A stretch of 64,000 nt of DNA from a virus, in IMG/VR virus record IMGVR_UViG_3300025770_000008, positions 78,975 to 142,974 of that record; one strand, written 5' to 3'. The notes below the pieces were generated by a model. That model made no database searches and was not told the origin of the DNA. It saw only the letters and a program-made list of their open reading frames with translations. Made by a program: the position numbers and the translations under genes. This document shows positions 7,679 through 17,397 of this stretch, piece by piece (the stretch's first letter is position 1; every line of letters begins with the position of its first letter).

Positions 7679-9656
7679 AGGCGACCAGCATATCCTTCGT
7701 AGAGGGCTTCTTGAAGTTCAACTTCCCTCGACGCAGTGCACGCTCATACGACTTCGCCTTACGCATCTTCCCCGCGCTTTCTGCATACCGCTTCAGCGCC
7801 GCACCACCACCGCCAAGCGCAGCTATCGCTGCGGCAGGAGCCAAGGCCGCACCACCGGTCGCCAGACCCAGCGTGCCTGCCGCGCTGAGGGCCAGCAGCT
7901 TCTTCCCACGGCTCCGGTCCTTGACCGAGTCTTCCGTCAGGCTCCGGGCCTGTCCCTTGTACCGGCCGATGTGAAGGAGGCGGTCCCTCTTCTCGGAACG
8001 GTTCGCCATCCGCAGGACTTCCCGCGCCCTGGCAGACTCATTCATCCGCTTTACGACCTTGCTCACGACATGGGCGGCTTCCTTGGAAAGGTCGGAGCCC
8101 GTCTTGTTCATCGCGGCGCCAGCCAGCAGCCCAGCAACGCCAGCACCACCGCCAGCCATTGCGAGGTTCTTGTAGTTCCTCGCCTGACGACGAGCCTTCA
8201 GAATCTGCCGAGCAATGAGAGCACCGCCACCGAGAGCGCCAACGCCAGCCGCACCGAGGGCCGCGGGCGCACGCCAGTCACCGCCCATGTGGGTTTCCTT
8301 GCTCGTCGAGCGCGTACCGCTGGGCATCTTCTTCTTCCGCGGCACGGCGCTCACACGGCCGTGCACGTCAACCTGCATCTTCGCTCGCCGCCGACCCGCA
8401 GCACTGCTGTGGTGCCGCCGCACAACGCGAGCAGTGGGCCGCGTAGGAGTGGGCGCATCGTCCGTCCAGTTGCTACCACGACGCGCCGAGGGGCTGGCCG
8501 AGGTGCTGGCCCGGGAGCTGGTCCGAGTGGGTGCCGAGGCTGCCGCTTGAGCACGGGCTCTGTCGAGGGCCTGACGTCCCAACGCGGGCATGTTCATCGT
8601 CTGCTTGGTCGGGTCAGTCGGGATGCGAACGGCCTTCATGTTCATCGTGCGCTGGGTTGGGTCACCCCCACGCTTGGGGGCCGCCACCTGCTCCGGTGCC
8701 TTCTTCGGCGCTCTTGCGGGCGGCGGGACCCGCACCGCGCCACGACCAGCCTCTGCCTCCCGGGCTCCAGTCGACTTGAAGCGGGCGCTTCGCGCGGCCA
8801 TCTCGTTGCGCTCGTTCTTCAGCGCGCCAGCAGGCGTGTTGGCACGACCCTTCGGGAGCTTGTACGGGGTCTGCTGAGCACGCTGGACAGCCTCGTCGAT
8901 ACCCTTCTTCCCTCGAACAGCCGGGAAGTCGTGCACCGTGTCCCGCTTGCTGTTGTGCGCGACCCGACTCGACTTCATCTCAGCACGGGTGGCCATGATG
9001 TCGTCAGCGGCCTTCCCACCCTTGGCCTTCTTGGCGGCCTTGGCACCGCGGCCTGTCATGCGGGACGCCCAGGAGAGGGCTTTGAAGGCCGCGTTGGCCT
9101 CCTTCTTCTTGCCCCGACGTCTCCTCGCGTATGCATATGCGCTCAAACCAGTAACTCCTGTCAGACCCGCCCCAGCGACGACGGCGCGGCGCTTCAGCTT
9201 CTTTGTGTGCTTCGCGTTGTATGCCTTGGCGGCCAGCAACTCTTTCTTCGCGGCCTGCATCTTCTTGCCGCGCTTCAGCGCTGCCCCGACGCCCATGAGC
9301 ACGGGAGCTGCGGCGAACGGGGCGAGGTGCGGCGCACCGGCGGCAAGCAATGCGCCATTCAGTGCACTTGTTCCGCCAACCCCCACGTTCGCGTGGCGAA
9401 CTGCTGAACGGCGGTATGCCTTGATTGCCTCTTCGCGTCGGGGGATGTTCTTGAACCCAGCCAGCTCCTTGAGCTGCGCCTTCAGGTACTTCTTGGCTCC
9501 GCCTGTCTTGGTCTTCATACGACGCTTCTTCTTCCGCAGCTTGGCCACACGGCGCTGCTTGAAGTGAGTTTGAGCCAACCCCTTGATACCTGCAGCCTTA
9601 AACGCCCTGTAAAGGCTGTAGGCGCGGTAAACTCCTTGGCCATCACGGATGTTCAT
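7662..9656 (-). CDS. Large Lys/Ala-rich internal virion-type protein
   Basis: 664 residues, extremely basic (runs such as KLRKKKRRMKTKTGG near residue 40). Hydrophobic Gly/Ala segments appear at about 93-125, 158-175, near 490-530 and near 600-640. The middle third is low-complexity Arg/Ser/Pro/Thr sequence of disordered, DNA-binding character. Repeats such as TMNMKAVRIPTDPTKQTMNM are visible in the middle. It lies directly downstream of the helicase-bearing 1067-aa gene and shares its composition. Function unknown; a DNA-condensing or ejected virion protein with membrane-inserting segments is an inference from composition. Confidence 0.7.
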   Translation of the reverse strand: MNIRDGQGVYRAYSLYRAFKAAGIKGLAQTHFKQRRVAKLRKKKRRMKTKTGGAKKYLKAQLKELAGFKNIPRREEAIKAYRRSAVRHANVGVGGTSALNGALLAAGAPHLAPFAAAPVLMGVGAALKRGKKMQAAKKELLAAKAYNAKHTKKLKRRAVVAGAGLTGVTGLSAYAYARRRRGKKKEANAAFKALSWASRMTGRGAKAAKKAKGGKAADDIMATRAEMKSSRVAHNSKRDTVHDFPAVRGKKGIDEAVQRAQQTPYKLPKGRANTPAGALKNERNEMAARSARFKSTGAREAEAGRGAVRVPPPARAPKKAPEQVAAPKRGGDPTQRTMNMKAVRIPTDPTKQTMNMPALGRQALDRARAQAAASAPTRTSSRASTSASPSARRGSNWTDDAPTPTRPTARVVRRHHSSAAGRRRAKMQVDVHGRVSAVPRKKKMPSGTRSTSKETHMGGDWRAPAALGAAGVGALGGGALIARQILKARRQARNYKNLAMAGGGAGVAGLLAGAAMNKTGSDLSKEAAHVVSKVVKRMNESARAREVLRMANRSEKRDRLLHIGRYKGQARSLTEDSVKDRSRGKKLLALSAAGTLGLATGGAALAPAAAIAALGGGGAALKRYAESAGKMRKAKSYERALRRGKLNFKKPSTKDMLVAYAQAA

Positions 9657-9671
9657 GCGTCTGATTCTACC

Positions 9672-12600
9672 TCAAGCCGGCGGGGAAGGGATGGGCTGGA
9701 CAGAGGGGAAGTTCCCCGAGGCGGCCTCACCCGGTATCACAGACGGCTTCGGGGGACGCTTAGTCCCGCCCCCTACAGACTCCGGCTTCTTCCAGAACTG
9801 GTACCACTTCTTCTTCTTTCGCGGCTTGCTTAGGCCCATCGCGCGCTGGCTCGGCCCTTGGGGCAGTGCAGGCAACTTCTCGGCTCGCGGCGAAGGGGAG
9901 TACTCAGGCGCGGACTTGTAGAACTCGTACCATGCCCGCTTCTTCGCCGGGGCGGCCTTGCCCCCCTTCGGGTAGACGTAGCGCATCTTGCCGTTCGCGG
10001 CACGGTACTTCTTGATGTACTTGTGCGGCTCACGCATGACCCTCTTGAACGTCTTGGTCTTCCGCAGCTTGTTGTCCGCCACGCTGCTGACCCACTCGTC
10101 AGTGGTCTGCGGGGCCTGACGCCCAATCAGCTTGCCGAAGAACCCAGGCTTCTTGTTGTCCGGCACGACCGACTGGTAACGCCGCACGTCCACTACCCGG
10201 TTCTCGGGCTTACGGAAGTCCTGCCCACCGAGACGGCGAGCACGGGCCTCCGCCTGCGCAGTAACCTCCGGGTTGAAGTGAGCGTCGAGCGAGTAGAACG
10301 CCGTGCTGTTCTTGAGGTCGAGGCCCTCGGCACCAGCACCACTCAGAATGATGACCCGCTTCTTCCCCGCCTTGTAGTCCTTGACCCCCTGTTGCCGCAC
10401 AGGACCCGTGACCTTCACGTTGCCGACGTCCCGGCCCTTGCCAACGAACAGAGCGTGGTCGATGCCCCGGGCCTTTAGCCCAGCCGACATCACGTCTACT
10501 CCGCCCTTTACCAAGTTCGAGTACAGAACAACCTTGTGCGTGGAGTCCGCCTGGAGGTGGCTCTCCGCATCCTCGATGAGCTTCTTGACCTTCGGCGTAA
10601 TCTCCGCCGACTTCTTGGGGCTGACGTTGGACTTAGCCGTGTGAACCGAGTTGGCAATCTGCCGCGCCTGGATGAGCTTGCCGAAGAGCTGCTGCGCCTC
10701 GCGGACGGTGACCTCCTTGTCCCGCGTCATCAGGTACTTCTTGAGCGGGCCGAGCTTGTCGAGCGCCAGCTCGTACAGATCATACTGGTCCTCACTCATG
10801 GGTACCTGGACCGTCTGGAGTTCCTGCCTGGGCATGGTCTTGCCCTTCAGGTCTTCCGACGTAATCAGGTCCATCCGCGGATAGGTGAGCCGCAGCATCT
10901 CCGGGATGTTGTCGAGGTCGGTGACTTTCTTCGTGCCGCCCTGGAAACCCTTCGAGTGGCCGATGGTCTTCGTGAAGGCCGCCTTGAACTGGGCAGGGCT
11001 GACGAGGCGCTTCCCCTCCGTGATAGTCAGCAGGGTCGCCAGCTCTTGCGGGTTGTTGTTGATGGGCGACGCAGTCAGCCCCATCACGTTGACCGCGAAC
11101 GCCCGAGCCTTCATGAGCGCCTGGAAGGTCAGTGCCTTCTCATTCCGCGCCTTGTGGAACTCATCCAGGATGAGTGTGTCCGACCCCGTCGCCTGCATGT
11201 ACCTCTCAGGGTCCCGGCGGAAGGTCGCGTAACTGACTATGGTGTAGTCCTTGGTGGCGTCCACCTCGTTCGGACGGACGACGAGCGAGCTGTACTTCTT
11301 CTCCGACGCAGAGCCAACAATCTGCACGGACGACGTCGTGAAGTTCTGGATGCCGTTCTCGGCGAAGTTCATGCGAAGACCCGAAGGAACGACGACCAGG
11401 GCCTTCTTTGCCTTCTTGTCGTGGCGGAGCTTCTCGAACCCGTAGATGGCACTGGCAGTTTTTCCTGTCCCGGTCCCATGCGCCAAAATCATCTTGCCGT
11501 GGTTGTCGTACATCTTCCGTACGGCCGAGGCTTGATGGGGGTACGGCTTGAACCACGACTTCATCGCAGGGATGCCGGTGCCGTGCTGTGTGCCCAGGTT
11601 CTCGGCCGCAGCCGCGGCTACCTTCGCCATACCCTTTACGGCCACCCTTCGTCGATGTGCCTTCACACGAGTGCCGTCTTTTCTGCGGTACCCCTGAACC
11701 CATCCACCGGACCGGCCTGCAACCCCTGTCAGCTTTCGCTTGAGCTGCCCCACCATCCTAGGGGTCAGCACGTAGTGGTACTTGTTGGGCGCCACGCCCT
11801 TCGCAGTGCCCACCATGTTGGCTGTGTTGTCCTTGGGGTGCCGTACAGCGCCTGCAACATTGCTGCCCAAGGCAATGGTCGTAGTGCCCTTCGGCGCGAA
11901 CCGAAGCCGGTCAACCCCCCGGCTGTACCCCACCCACACGTCGGCCTTTTTGGGGGAGGTGTACGGTAGCCCCGGGTCCGTTGTCACCTCGAAGCCTTCC
12001 CCCTCCAACAGCCCGACGACCTTCTTGTAGAACGTCGCCGTGCGCGCCTCATGCCCAGTGCGCCAGCGAGGGTTCCCCTGGATAAACACCGCGGTACGCT
12101 TTGGGCCAAGCTTTTCGGCCGCAGCGGAGGCGACTTTGCTGAGGACGCCAGCCGCGGCGCGCTTCTGCTTGCCCTTATCGAGCGCCTTGAGCGCGCGGTC
12201 AGTCACAGCAGCCAAGCCCAGGCCGCCCAAGGCCCCTCCGACAACGCCGCCCGCGCCACGGGGCAGCGCTGCCTTGAACAGCTTCCGGTTGACCCCCTTG
12301 GGGGCGTGCCGTAGCACTTGCTCCGCGTAGCGAGATGCCCCACCGAGGGCGGCACCAACTGTGGCGGGCACGAGGTACTTGTCCCTGCTCCGCTTCTTCT
12401 TTCTTCCAGCGGCGACGCCCAGGGCAAGGGCTATTGCTTTCGGAGACTTGACCAGTGCCCTCGACGCACCGAAGCCTAGCCCCTCCTTCGCCGCAGCCTT
12501 ACGAGAAAGGCCGTGCAGTCTTGCCTCTCGAAAACCTTCCACACCCCCTGTCGCGATTCCGGTGAACGTGCTCGCCGCCAGAATGTCTCGGAGCCCCTTG

Positions 12601-12875
12601 TTCCTCCGATGCTTCTCCTTCGACGACGCCCGGTGCACCCCCCGTACGAAGAGCGGGGCGGACGCAATGGCCGCCGTCCCACCAAGAGCCCGGCCTATGC
12701 CGCGGCCCTTGAAGCCGTGCGTGAGTAGCTTGCTGAACTTCTTCGAGCGGTCTCTGAGCTTGCCCTCGACTGCAGACTCAACTGCGGCCTTGGGGATGTC
12801 CGCCAGCGTCTTGACCGCGAACATGGGGGCCACCGCCAGCAACTGCTTGCTGTAGCTGTCGTTGCTGGTGGGCAT
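9672..12875 (-). CDS. Virion-like protein fused to an SNF2-type SF2 helicase
   Basis: 1067 residues. Residues 1 to about 240 are basic and Gly/Ala-rich with hydrophobic stretches like the internal virion-type proteins nearby. A second region (about 245-440) includes RTAVFIQGNPRW and ADVWVGYSRGVDRL, an alpha/beta domain I cannot name. The helicase core follows: motif I AHGTGTGKTAS, motif II ILDEFHKARN, motif III GLTASPINNN, motif V GAEGLDLKNS and motif VI QAEARARRLGG. The C-terminal 120 residues are Lys/Pro-rich. An ATP-driven DNA translocase carried by the virion, comparable in concept to co-injected anti-restriction proteins, is inferred from the fusion and late-block position. Confidence 0.85.
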   Translation of the reverse strand: MPTSNDSYSKQLLAVAPMFAVKTLADIPKAAVESAVEGKLRDRSKKFSKLLTHGFKGRGIGRALGGTAAIASAPLFVRGVHRASSKEKHRRNKGLRDILAASTFTGIATGGVEGFREARLHGLSRKAAAKEGLGFGASRALVKSPKAIALALGVAAGRKKKRSRDKYLVPATVGAALGGASRYAEQVLRHAPKGVNRKLFKAALPRGAGGVVGGALGGLGLAAVTDRALKALDKGKQKRAAAGVLSKVASAAAEKLGPKRTAVFIQGNPRWRTGHEARTATFYKKVVGLLEGEGFEVTTDPGLPYTSPKKADVWVGYSRGVDRLRFAPKGTTTIALGSNVAGAVRHPKDNTANMVGTAKGVAPNKYHYVLTPRMVGQLKRKLTGVAGRSGGWVQGYRRKDGTRVKAHRRRVAVKGMAKVAAAAAENLGTQHGTGIPAMKSWFKPYPHQASAVRKMYDNHGKMILAHGTGTGKTASAIYGFEKLRHDKKAKKALVVVPSGLRMNFAENGIQNFTTSSVQIVGSASEKKYSSLVVRPNEVDATKDYTIVSYATFRRDPERYMQATGSDTLILDEFHKARNEKALTFQALMKARAFAVNVMGLTASPINNNPQELATLLTITEGKRLVSPAQFKAAFTKTIGHSKGFQGGTKKVTDLDNIPEMLRLTYPRMDLITSEDLKGKTMPRQELQTVQVPMSEDQYDLYELALDKLGPLKKYLMTRDKEVTVREAQQLFGKLIQARQIANSVHTAKSNVSPKKSAEITPKVKKLIEDAESHLQADSTHKVVLYSNLVKGGVDVMSAGLKARGIDHALFVGKGRDVGNVKVTGPVRQQGVKDYKAGKKRVIILSGAGAEGLDLKNSTAFYSLDAHFNPEVTAQAEARARRLGGQDFRKPENRVVDVRRYQSVVPDNKKPGFFGKLIGRQAPQTTDEWVSSVADNKLRKTKTFKRVMREPHKYIKKYRAANGKMRYVYPKGGKAAPAKKRAWYEFYKSAPEYSPSPRAEKLPALPQGPSQRAMGLSKPRKKKKWYQFWKKPESVGGGTKRPPKPSVIPGEAASGNFPSVQPIPSPPA

Positions 12876-12888
12876 CGAGCGGGGGCTC

Positions 12889-13278
12889 CTAGAGCTTAGC
12901 GGCTAGCTTGCTCAGGATACGCTCTACGGCGGGGGGAGTGGGAGGGAGTGCAGGCTCGAACGCCATGTAGATACTCTCACGGGCGAGCGTGTCGGTCGGG
13001 GACTTGCACACCCCACTGGCGAGGTCGACCACCGGGCGGGGCAGGTTCCTGGCGAACTCAGCGACAACAGCGGCGGCGCCAACGGGGAGATTGACTCCGT
13101 CGTCGGTAGGCCAGAAGTGAAACTCCAGGCGCGTCTTGCCGACACAGTACTCGGCGTCCAGGCCGTTGAGCTTGGTCTCAGCCTGCACGAACTGCGGCAC
13201 AGCCTCGAACGTGGCCTGCTGGAACACTGCGACGCCCTGCACGAACGCCTCTGCCATCTCTTTATGCTCTTCGCTCAT
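12889..13278 (-). CDS. Unknown small protein
   Basis: 129 residues, acidic to neutral, beginning MSEEHKEMAEAFVQGVAVFQ. The middle (TRLEFHFWPTDDGVNL) looks like a beta-strand pair, with a helical and proline-rich end. Start and stop overlap by one base with the 13278-14141 gene upstream, so the two are translationally coupled. Unlike the internal-type proteins it is not basic. Possibly a chaperone or small baseplate component; no family recognised. Confidence 0.65.
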   Translation of the reverse strand: MSEEHKEMAEAFVQGVAVFQQATFEAVPQFVQAETKLNGLDAEYCVGKTRLEFHFWPTDDGVNLPVGAAAVVAEFARNLPRPVVDLASGVCKSPTDTLARESIYMAFEPALPPTPPAVERILSKLAAKL

Positions 13279-14141
13279 CAGGTGTCTCCTCGCAACTCTT
13301 CGATGGAAGATACCTTAACTTCCTGCGTCCGAATACGGATACTTCGCAGCTCCTCCAGTAGCTGCTGAGTCTGGTTCCCCGTGCCCGCCAGACGGTCGTC
13401 TGAACTCATCAGGATTTCCGTCCAGAGCTTGGCCGTCTGCGCGGTGTGCAGGCAGTTGCTCATCAAGCTGGTCTCGGTGAACCTCATGGCTGCCTCATGG
13501 AACATCGAGCCAAGGACTTGGTCCCGTCCCAGCTCAACGCGGTGGCCCAGCTGCCAGAGTGCGTACTCGGGGCTCCGCATACGCATCGTGTCGAGCAGCT
13601 TCTTCGACTGCAGCGACATGATGGGGACGGTCATGTCCTTCGCCCGGACACCGTTGGCGGCCTGATCCTTACGCTCCTGGTGGAACTCCCCCTTGAAGTA
13701 CGCCACCCACTGCCGCTGGGTCAGAGAGTTGGCGTCCCAGAAGTAGTGCTCGTAAGCCGCGATGGCCGCAGCGTCGATGGCGACACCCAACACGTCACGG
13801 GCATATTCCGACACCACGTTGTGCGGAGTATTAGCGACTAATAGAAACTCCACGACACGGCGCAGCTGAAGCTGGCTCAGAATGCCGCGCGCTGCGGTGA
13901 CGTGCTCCGTCTCGACGTGCATCGACCACAAGCCCGCATCGCGAATCCAGCGGATGGCCTCAGTCGACTCGGGCTTGAAGGGCTTTGGGCGTCCGCGAGC
14001 AAGCTCCAAGCGGACGAAGGTGAGGGTCTCGTTGGTCGGTGGAATGAAACCGTACGAGTCAGCGACGAGAATCGCTTCCTGAATGGTCATGCCCTGGAAC
14101 TGTACAAGGCATTTCAGCCACCGCTCGTATGGAACCCGCAT
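13278..14141 (-). CDS. Unknown structural-region protein
   Basis: 287 residues beginning MRVPYERWLKCLVQFQGMTI. It looks mainly helical with many aromatic residues. The region VEFLLVANTPHNVVSEYARDV includes LLVAN encoded by the dispersed palindrome at 13829-13843. The C-terminal part (DDRLAGTGNQTQQLLEELRS) could be a coiled coil. It lies 6 nt after the 14148-16094 gene and overlaps the next gene by one base. No family recognised. Confidence 0.65.
   Translation of the reverse strand: MRVPYERWLKCLVQFQGMTIQEAILVADSYGFIPPTNETLTFVRLELARGRPKPFKPESTEAIRWIRDAGLWSMHVETEHVTAARGILSQLQLRRVVEFLLVANTPHNVVSEYARDVLGVAIDAAAIAAYEHYFWDANSLTQRQWVAYFKGEFHQERKDQAANGVRAKDMTVPIMSLQSKKLLDTMRMRSPEYALWQLGHRVELGRDQVLGSMFHEAAMRFTETSLMSNCLHTAQTAKLWTEILMSSDDRLAGTGNQTQQLLEELRSIRIRTQEVKVSSIEELRGDT
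13829..13843 (-). repeat. Dispersed palindrome copy 2 (TATTAGCGACTAATA)
   Basis: Same 15-mer, written in the opposite orientation (minus strand reads TATTAGTCGCTAATA). It lies within the coding sequence of the 287-aa gene. Confidence 0.9.
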
Positions 14142-14147
14142 TCAGAC

Positions 14148-16094
14148 TCACCGCATCGTCGACCTGGACTGCATCGCTTTCAGCCCGTCAATCGTCCGGT
14201 CGAGGCCGCGAAGGGCAGAACTGACTGCCGCTTCAGGAACGTCCTTGAGTCCCAGCCTGACCGCAATAAGCAACTCTGCCAGCTTTGTCACACAAGTTTC
14301 AAGGTCCGGGAGAGCTTCGAGAAAACTCTGCGTGTTCTCCGGAGTCAAGAAACTGAGCGACAAGACAGAGTCTACGGTGTCCTGGTCCGCCTCCTGCGCC
14401 AGCGCCGCGGCCTCCTTCAGGAGGTACACGCCTCGGTGCTCAAGTGCCTCGGGCTGAGCTGTCTCCGCGCCCGTGAGCTGGGTAGGCAGGTAGAACTGCA
14501 CGGGGTCGGCGTGGCTCGCAGCACACTTCTCCAACGCTCCTGCGAGAGAGTCGCCCTCCCGCACAAGTGCCCAGACCGTACCCTGGAGGTTGGACCGGCC
14601 CTCGACAGCACCACGAAGGATGTAATCCGAGCCGTCGACCTCGATTGAAGCCAGTTTGTCCATCCGACCGGCACTCTGGTGTGCGTCGGTCACCCGCTCG
14701 TCGCTTACGAAGGCGTCGTGCGCGGGCCGCTTGTTGCAGAAGTACGTGTCCTCGGGAAGGAACAGGGCGCCATCACGCAGGATAGGCGAGGCCACCTTGG
14801 TGAACACCGCCTCGACCGCACCGTGGAACGGGTGCTCCACCGTGTACCGCGGACGACCTTCGACCGTGTAGGAGCTGACCGAGACCGGCTCACTGATGGC
14901 CGCCAGCTTCTGGAAGAAGAACACGCCCGCGCCCTTGGCTTCTTGGGCGGGGATGAAGTTCATGTCCTCCAGCGTAACCGGGCCCTCTAGGACACCCGCG
15001 ACCTTCTCCTGCATCGAGGCCGTGTCACCACCCACGACGAGGACGTTGCTGGACGGGTTGCCGTCCAGGCGCAACACGTTGCGGAAGACCTGCACGGTCT
15101 CCAGCTCCGGGATGCCCTCACGCATCGCGCTGTACGTCCCATTGACGAAGGCGAGCTTGGTCTTGCCCACATGCCCCACAACCGGGAGGGGCTCCGAGGC
15201 TCCGCCGACAACCGTGAACCCCTGAGACATCACCTGCTGGCGCAGGGCAGGCGAGAGCCGCGAACCCTCAGCGTTGGTCAAATCGCGCGAGACCGAGGCG
15301 GTCTTAGCGCGGTAACCGCCATCGGTCTTCTCCAGCAGGACAGGACCGTCGTCGAGAGCCACTTCCATGGCCATCTCGGCGGGCTGCATGTTCTCGATGA
15401 TGCGACCAACCGCCAGCGACAGCGCGGGGGACCGCGTCAGCTCCGACCGGAACCCCTCGGTCCCTGCCATCTTGAGGAGCACGTCCGTGCCCGCCGCCGA
15501 GCTGATGGTCACCCGGTCCAGCAGGCTGCTCGGGCTGGACTGCTTGACCTGCCCCAGTCGCGACCCGCCACCCATGGCCCCCTCGGGCTTGCCGCCCGTG
15601 AAGCCCTGAGTTGTCTGCATCTGGTTGGTCTTCAGCGCAGACGCTGGGGCAACCGCGAACGGAGAGGCGTCGAACATCTGCGCAGCCAGCCGCTGCTCCG
15701 ACAAGGGCCAGAACTGCCCGTTGGGGTCGATGAACACATCGAACCCGTGAGCCTTGTTCTCTTGGACGATGACCGGAATCCGCACCGCCTTCGAGGGGTC
15801 CTCGGGCTCAGGCTGCTCCGACTGTGGGTGGATGGACGACGCCTGTGCCGCGGTATTCGGGGCGGGGATGTCCGTTGCCGCCTTGACCATGAACATGCCG
15901 TACAGATAGCCCAGGTTTTGCTCCTGGTTCTCAATCTGCAGCTGGATGCTGTAGGTCCCCAGGTACGGGTGCTGCTTGTAGAGCTGCGCTTGCAACTCGG
16001 ATTCGAGGGTAGCCGGGTTGTCGCTCAGCTTGAACTGAGCAGCGACCTTCTCGAAAACAACCCTGGTGTCACGCTCAATCTGAAAGAGTTCCAT
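14148..16094 (-). CDS. Unknown structural protein (648 aa)
   Basis: 648 residues. The helical N-terminus (MELFQIERDTRVVFEKVAAQ) is followed by a Pro/Gln-rich linker at about 85-105 and a Gly-rich linker at 160-185. The long remainder is mixed alpha/beta, with segments such as VLVVGGDTASMQEKVAGVLE and ERVTDAHQSAGRMDKLASIE. No catalytic signature is recognised. It sits between the baseplate-like protein and the 287-aa gene, 4 nt from the former, so it is probably a tail or head structural component. The size and lack of bias argue for a folded multidomain protein. Confidence 0.7.
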   Translation of the reverse strand: MELFQIERDTRVVFEKVAAQFKLSDNPATLESELQAQLYKQHPYLGTYSIQLQIENQEQNLGYLYGMFMVKAATDIPAPNTAAQASSIHPQSEQPEPEDPSKAVRIPVIVQENKAHGFDVFIDPNGQFWPLSEQRLAAQMFDASPFAVAPASALKTNQMQTTQGFTGGKPEGAMGGGSRLGQVKQSSPSSLLDRVTISSAAGTDVLLKMAGTEGFRSELTRSPALSLAVGRIIENMQPAEMAMEVALDDGPVLLEKTDGGYRAKTASVSRDLTNAEGSRLSPALRQQVMSQGFTVVGGASEPLPVVGHVGKTKLAFVNGTYSAMREGIPELETVQVFRNVLRLDGNPSSNVLVVGGDTASMQEKVAGVLEGPVTLEDMNFIPAQEAKGAGVFFFQKLAAISEPVSVSSYTVEGRPRYTVEHPFHGAVEAVFTKVASPILRDGALFLPEDTYFCNKRPAHDAFVSDERVTDAHQSAGRMDKLASIEVDGSDYILRGAVEGRSNLQGTVWALVREGDSLAGALEKCAASHADPVQFYLPTQLTGAETAQPEALEHRGVYLLKEAAALAQEADQDTVDSVLSLSFLTPENTQSFLEALPDLETCVTKLAELLIAVRLGLKDVPEAAVSSALRGLDRTIDGLKAMQSRSTMR

Positions 16095-16098
16095 CCGG

Positions 16099-17397
16099 CT
16101 ACCTAGTCGTCTTTAGAAGTGTCGAGGTTGCTCTGGTAATCCCGCCGAGCGTAGGGGACTTCTTAGCCCTCACGATTCCGGCGTTCGTTGAGGGGACCGC
16201 CCCCTCAATGTAGTGCTCGTGGTCACGAATCGCACGAAGCAGGTCGTGGCTGTTAATCACGACGTCGTGTCCGCCAGGGCCACCGAAATCCACACGACCA
16301 CCCCCCGGCGGGGTAATGGTCAGGGCTCCGCCCTCGAACTGCATTCGTACAGCCCCTAGATTCATTGTGGCTTCAGCTGCCCTCATGTGTATCAGTTCGG
16401 TGCTTTCCAAGAGCAGTTCCCTGACCACCGCCTTCAGCCTGTTGGACTCCGCTATAGCCTCGATGAAGCTAGCTCCGAAGACAACTTTACCCTTTTGCCC
16501 TAGCTTGAGGTACAGCGACTCGGTTTCTACCTGGATATGGCCCTTCGACATCATGAAGCAGTCACCCTCTCGGGAGACCTGTACGGCGTACGTAACCGCG
16601 GGCACCTCGTCGCGCGACATCACGGTGCAGCTGAGCACCCCAATATTAGTCGCTAATAGTTCGTAGTCGTCCTGCTTGTTCCTGGCAAATGTGTGGTGCT
16701 TGCCAGCCTTCTCCGGGTCCAGCACATCGAACGTCAGCTGCCCGAAACGAACCTCCACCGCCGCTGCGGTGTCCTCGATGGACTCTTTGAAGTCGTACTC
16801 AATCAGCACAGCAACGGTGTCGTCGTCTTCCTCCAGGATAGTCGCGTGCCCCCACTCGATGCGCCCCTGCGGCGACCGGGCCTGATAGCGCTCGAAGTAG
16901 TCCCGGATGACATTGCCAACGGGGATGTACAGCCGCTGGGCGATACCCGTTGCCGCAATCTGGACGATGCCCCCGCGACGAAGGACAACACGGTTGCCAT
17001 CCTTGGTCGCCATCGCGATGTCGCCGGGCTCCATGTCCAAGCGGAAGCCCGAGAAGTCCGGCCCCTTCGAGGACTCGATGAGCGTAGGGGTGCCGTTCTT
17101 ATCGAAGACCTCCCCCTCGACGGACTGTGGGTTGGTAACGAACCCCATCAGCATGGACGTGCCGTCTGCTGACGTGAACACGTAGGCGTAGGCACCCACC
17201 TCGGGCATCACGTACACACCACCGCCGTGGTCGGGGTGGCAGTACAGCGAGGCAAAGGGCATCTCCGCATGAGGCTTGTGCGTGAACACCCCCATGAGGC
17301 TCACCGTGAACTCGGTGGTGTTCACATCGGTAACTTCGCACAGCTCCAGCCGCCCTGGGCGCGACGCCTGCTCAGGGGATTTAGAGAGCCCACTCAT
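16099..17397 (-). CDS. Baseplate spike / OB-fold-like tail protein
   Basis: 432 residues. Residues 14 to about 115 look like a beta-rich OB-type domain (RLELCEVTDVNTTEFTVSLM, then the turn-rich AYVFTSADGTSMLMGFVTNP). Next comes DGNRVVLRRGGIVQIAATG, a phrase I associate with baseplate or hub proteins. The C-terminus has regular short beta repeats (MQFEGGALTITPPGGGRVDF) like the trimeric needle of gpV/gp5-type spikes. The start overlaps the stop of the RNA polymerase gene (both at 17397), so they are co-transcribed. The assignment rests on fold-level pattern only. Confidence 0.55.
   Translation of the reverse strand: MSGLSKSPEQASRPGRLELCEVTDVNTTEFTVSLMGVFTHKPHAEMPFASLYCHPDHGGGVYVMPEVGAYAYVFTSADGTSMLMGFVTNPQSVEGEVFDKNGTPTLIESSKGPDFSGFRLDMEPGDIAMATKDGNRVVLRRGGIVQIAATGIAQRLYIPVGNVIRDYFERYQARSPQGRIEWGHATILEEDDDTVAVLIEYDFKESIEDTAAAVEVRFGQLTFDVLDPEKAGKHHTFARNKQDDYELLATNIGVLSCTVMSRDEVPAVTYAVQVSREGDCFMMSKGHIQVETESLYLKLGQKGKVVFGASFIEAIAESNRLKAVVRELLLESTELIHMRAAEATMNLGAVRMQFEGGALTITPPGGGRVDFGGPGGHDVVINSHDLLRAIRDHEHYIEGAVPSTNAGIVRAKKSPTLGGITRATSTLLKTTR
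16644..16658 (+). repeat. Dispersed palindrome copy 3 (TATTAGTCGCTAATA)
   Basis: Identical to copy 1. It lies inside the baseplate-like gene, in codons encoding LATNIG on the minus strand. Confidence 0.9.
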
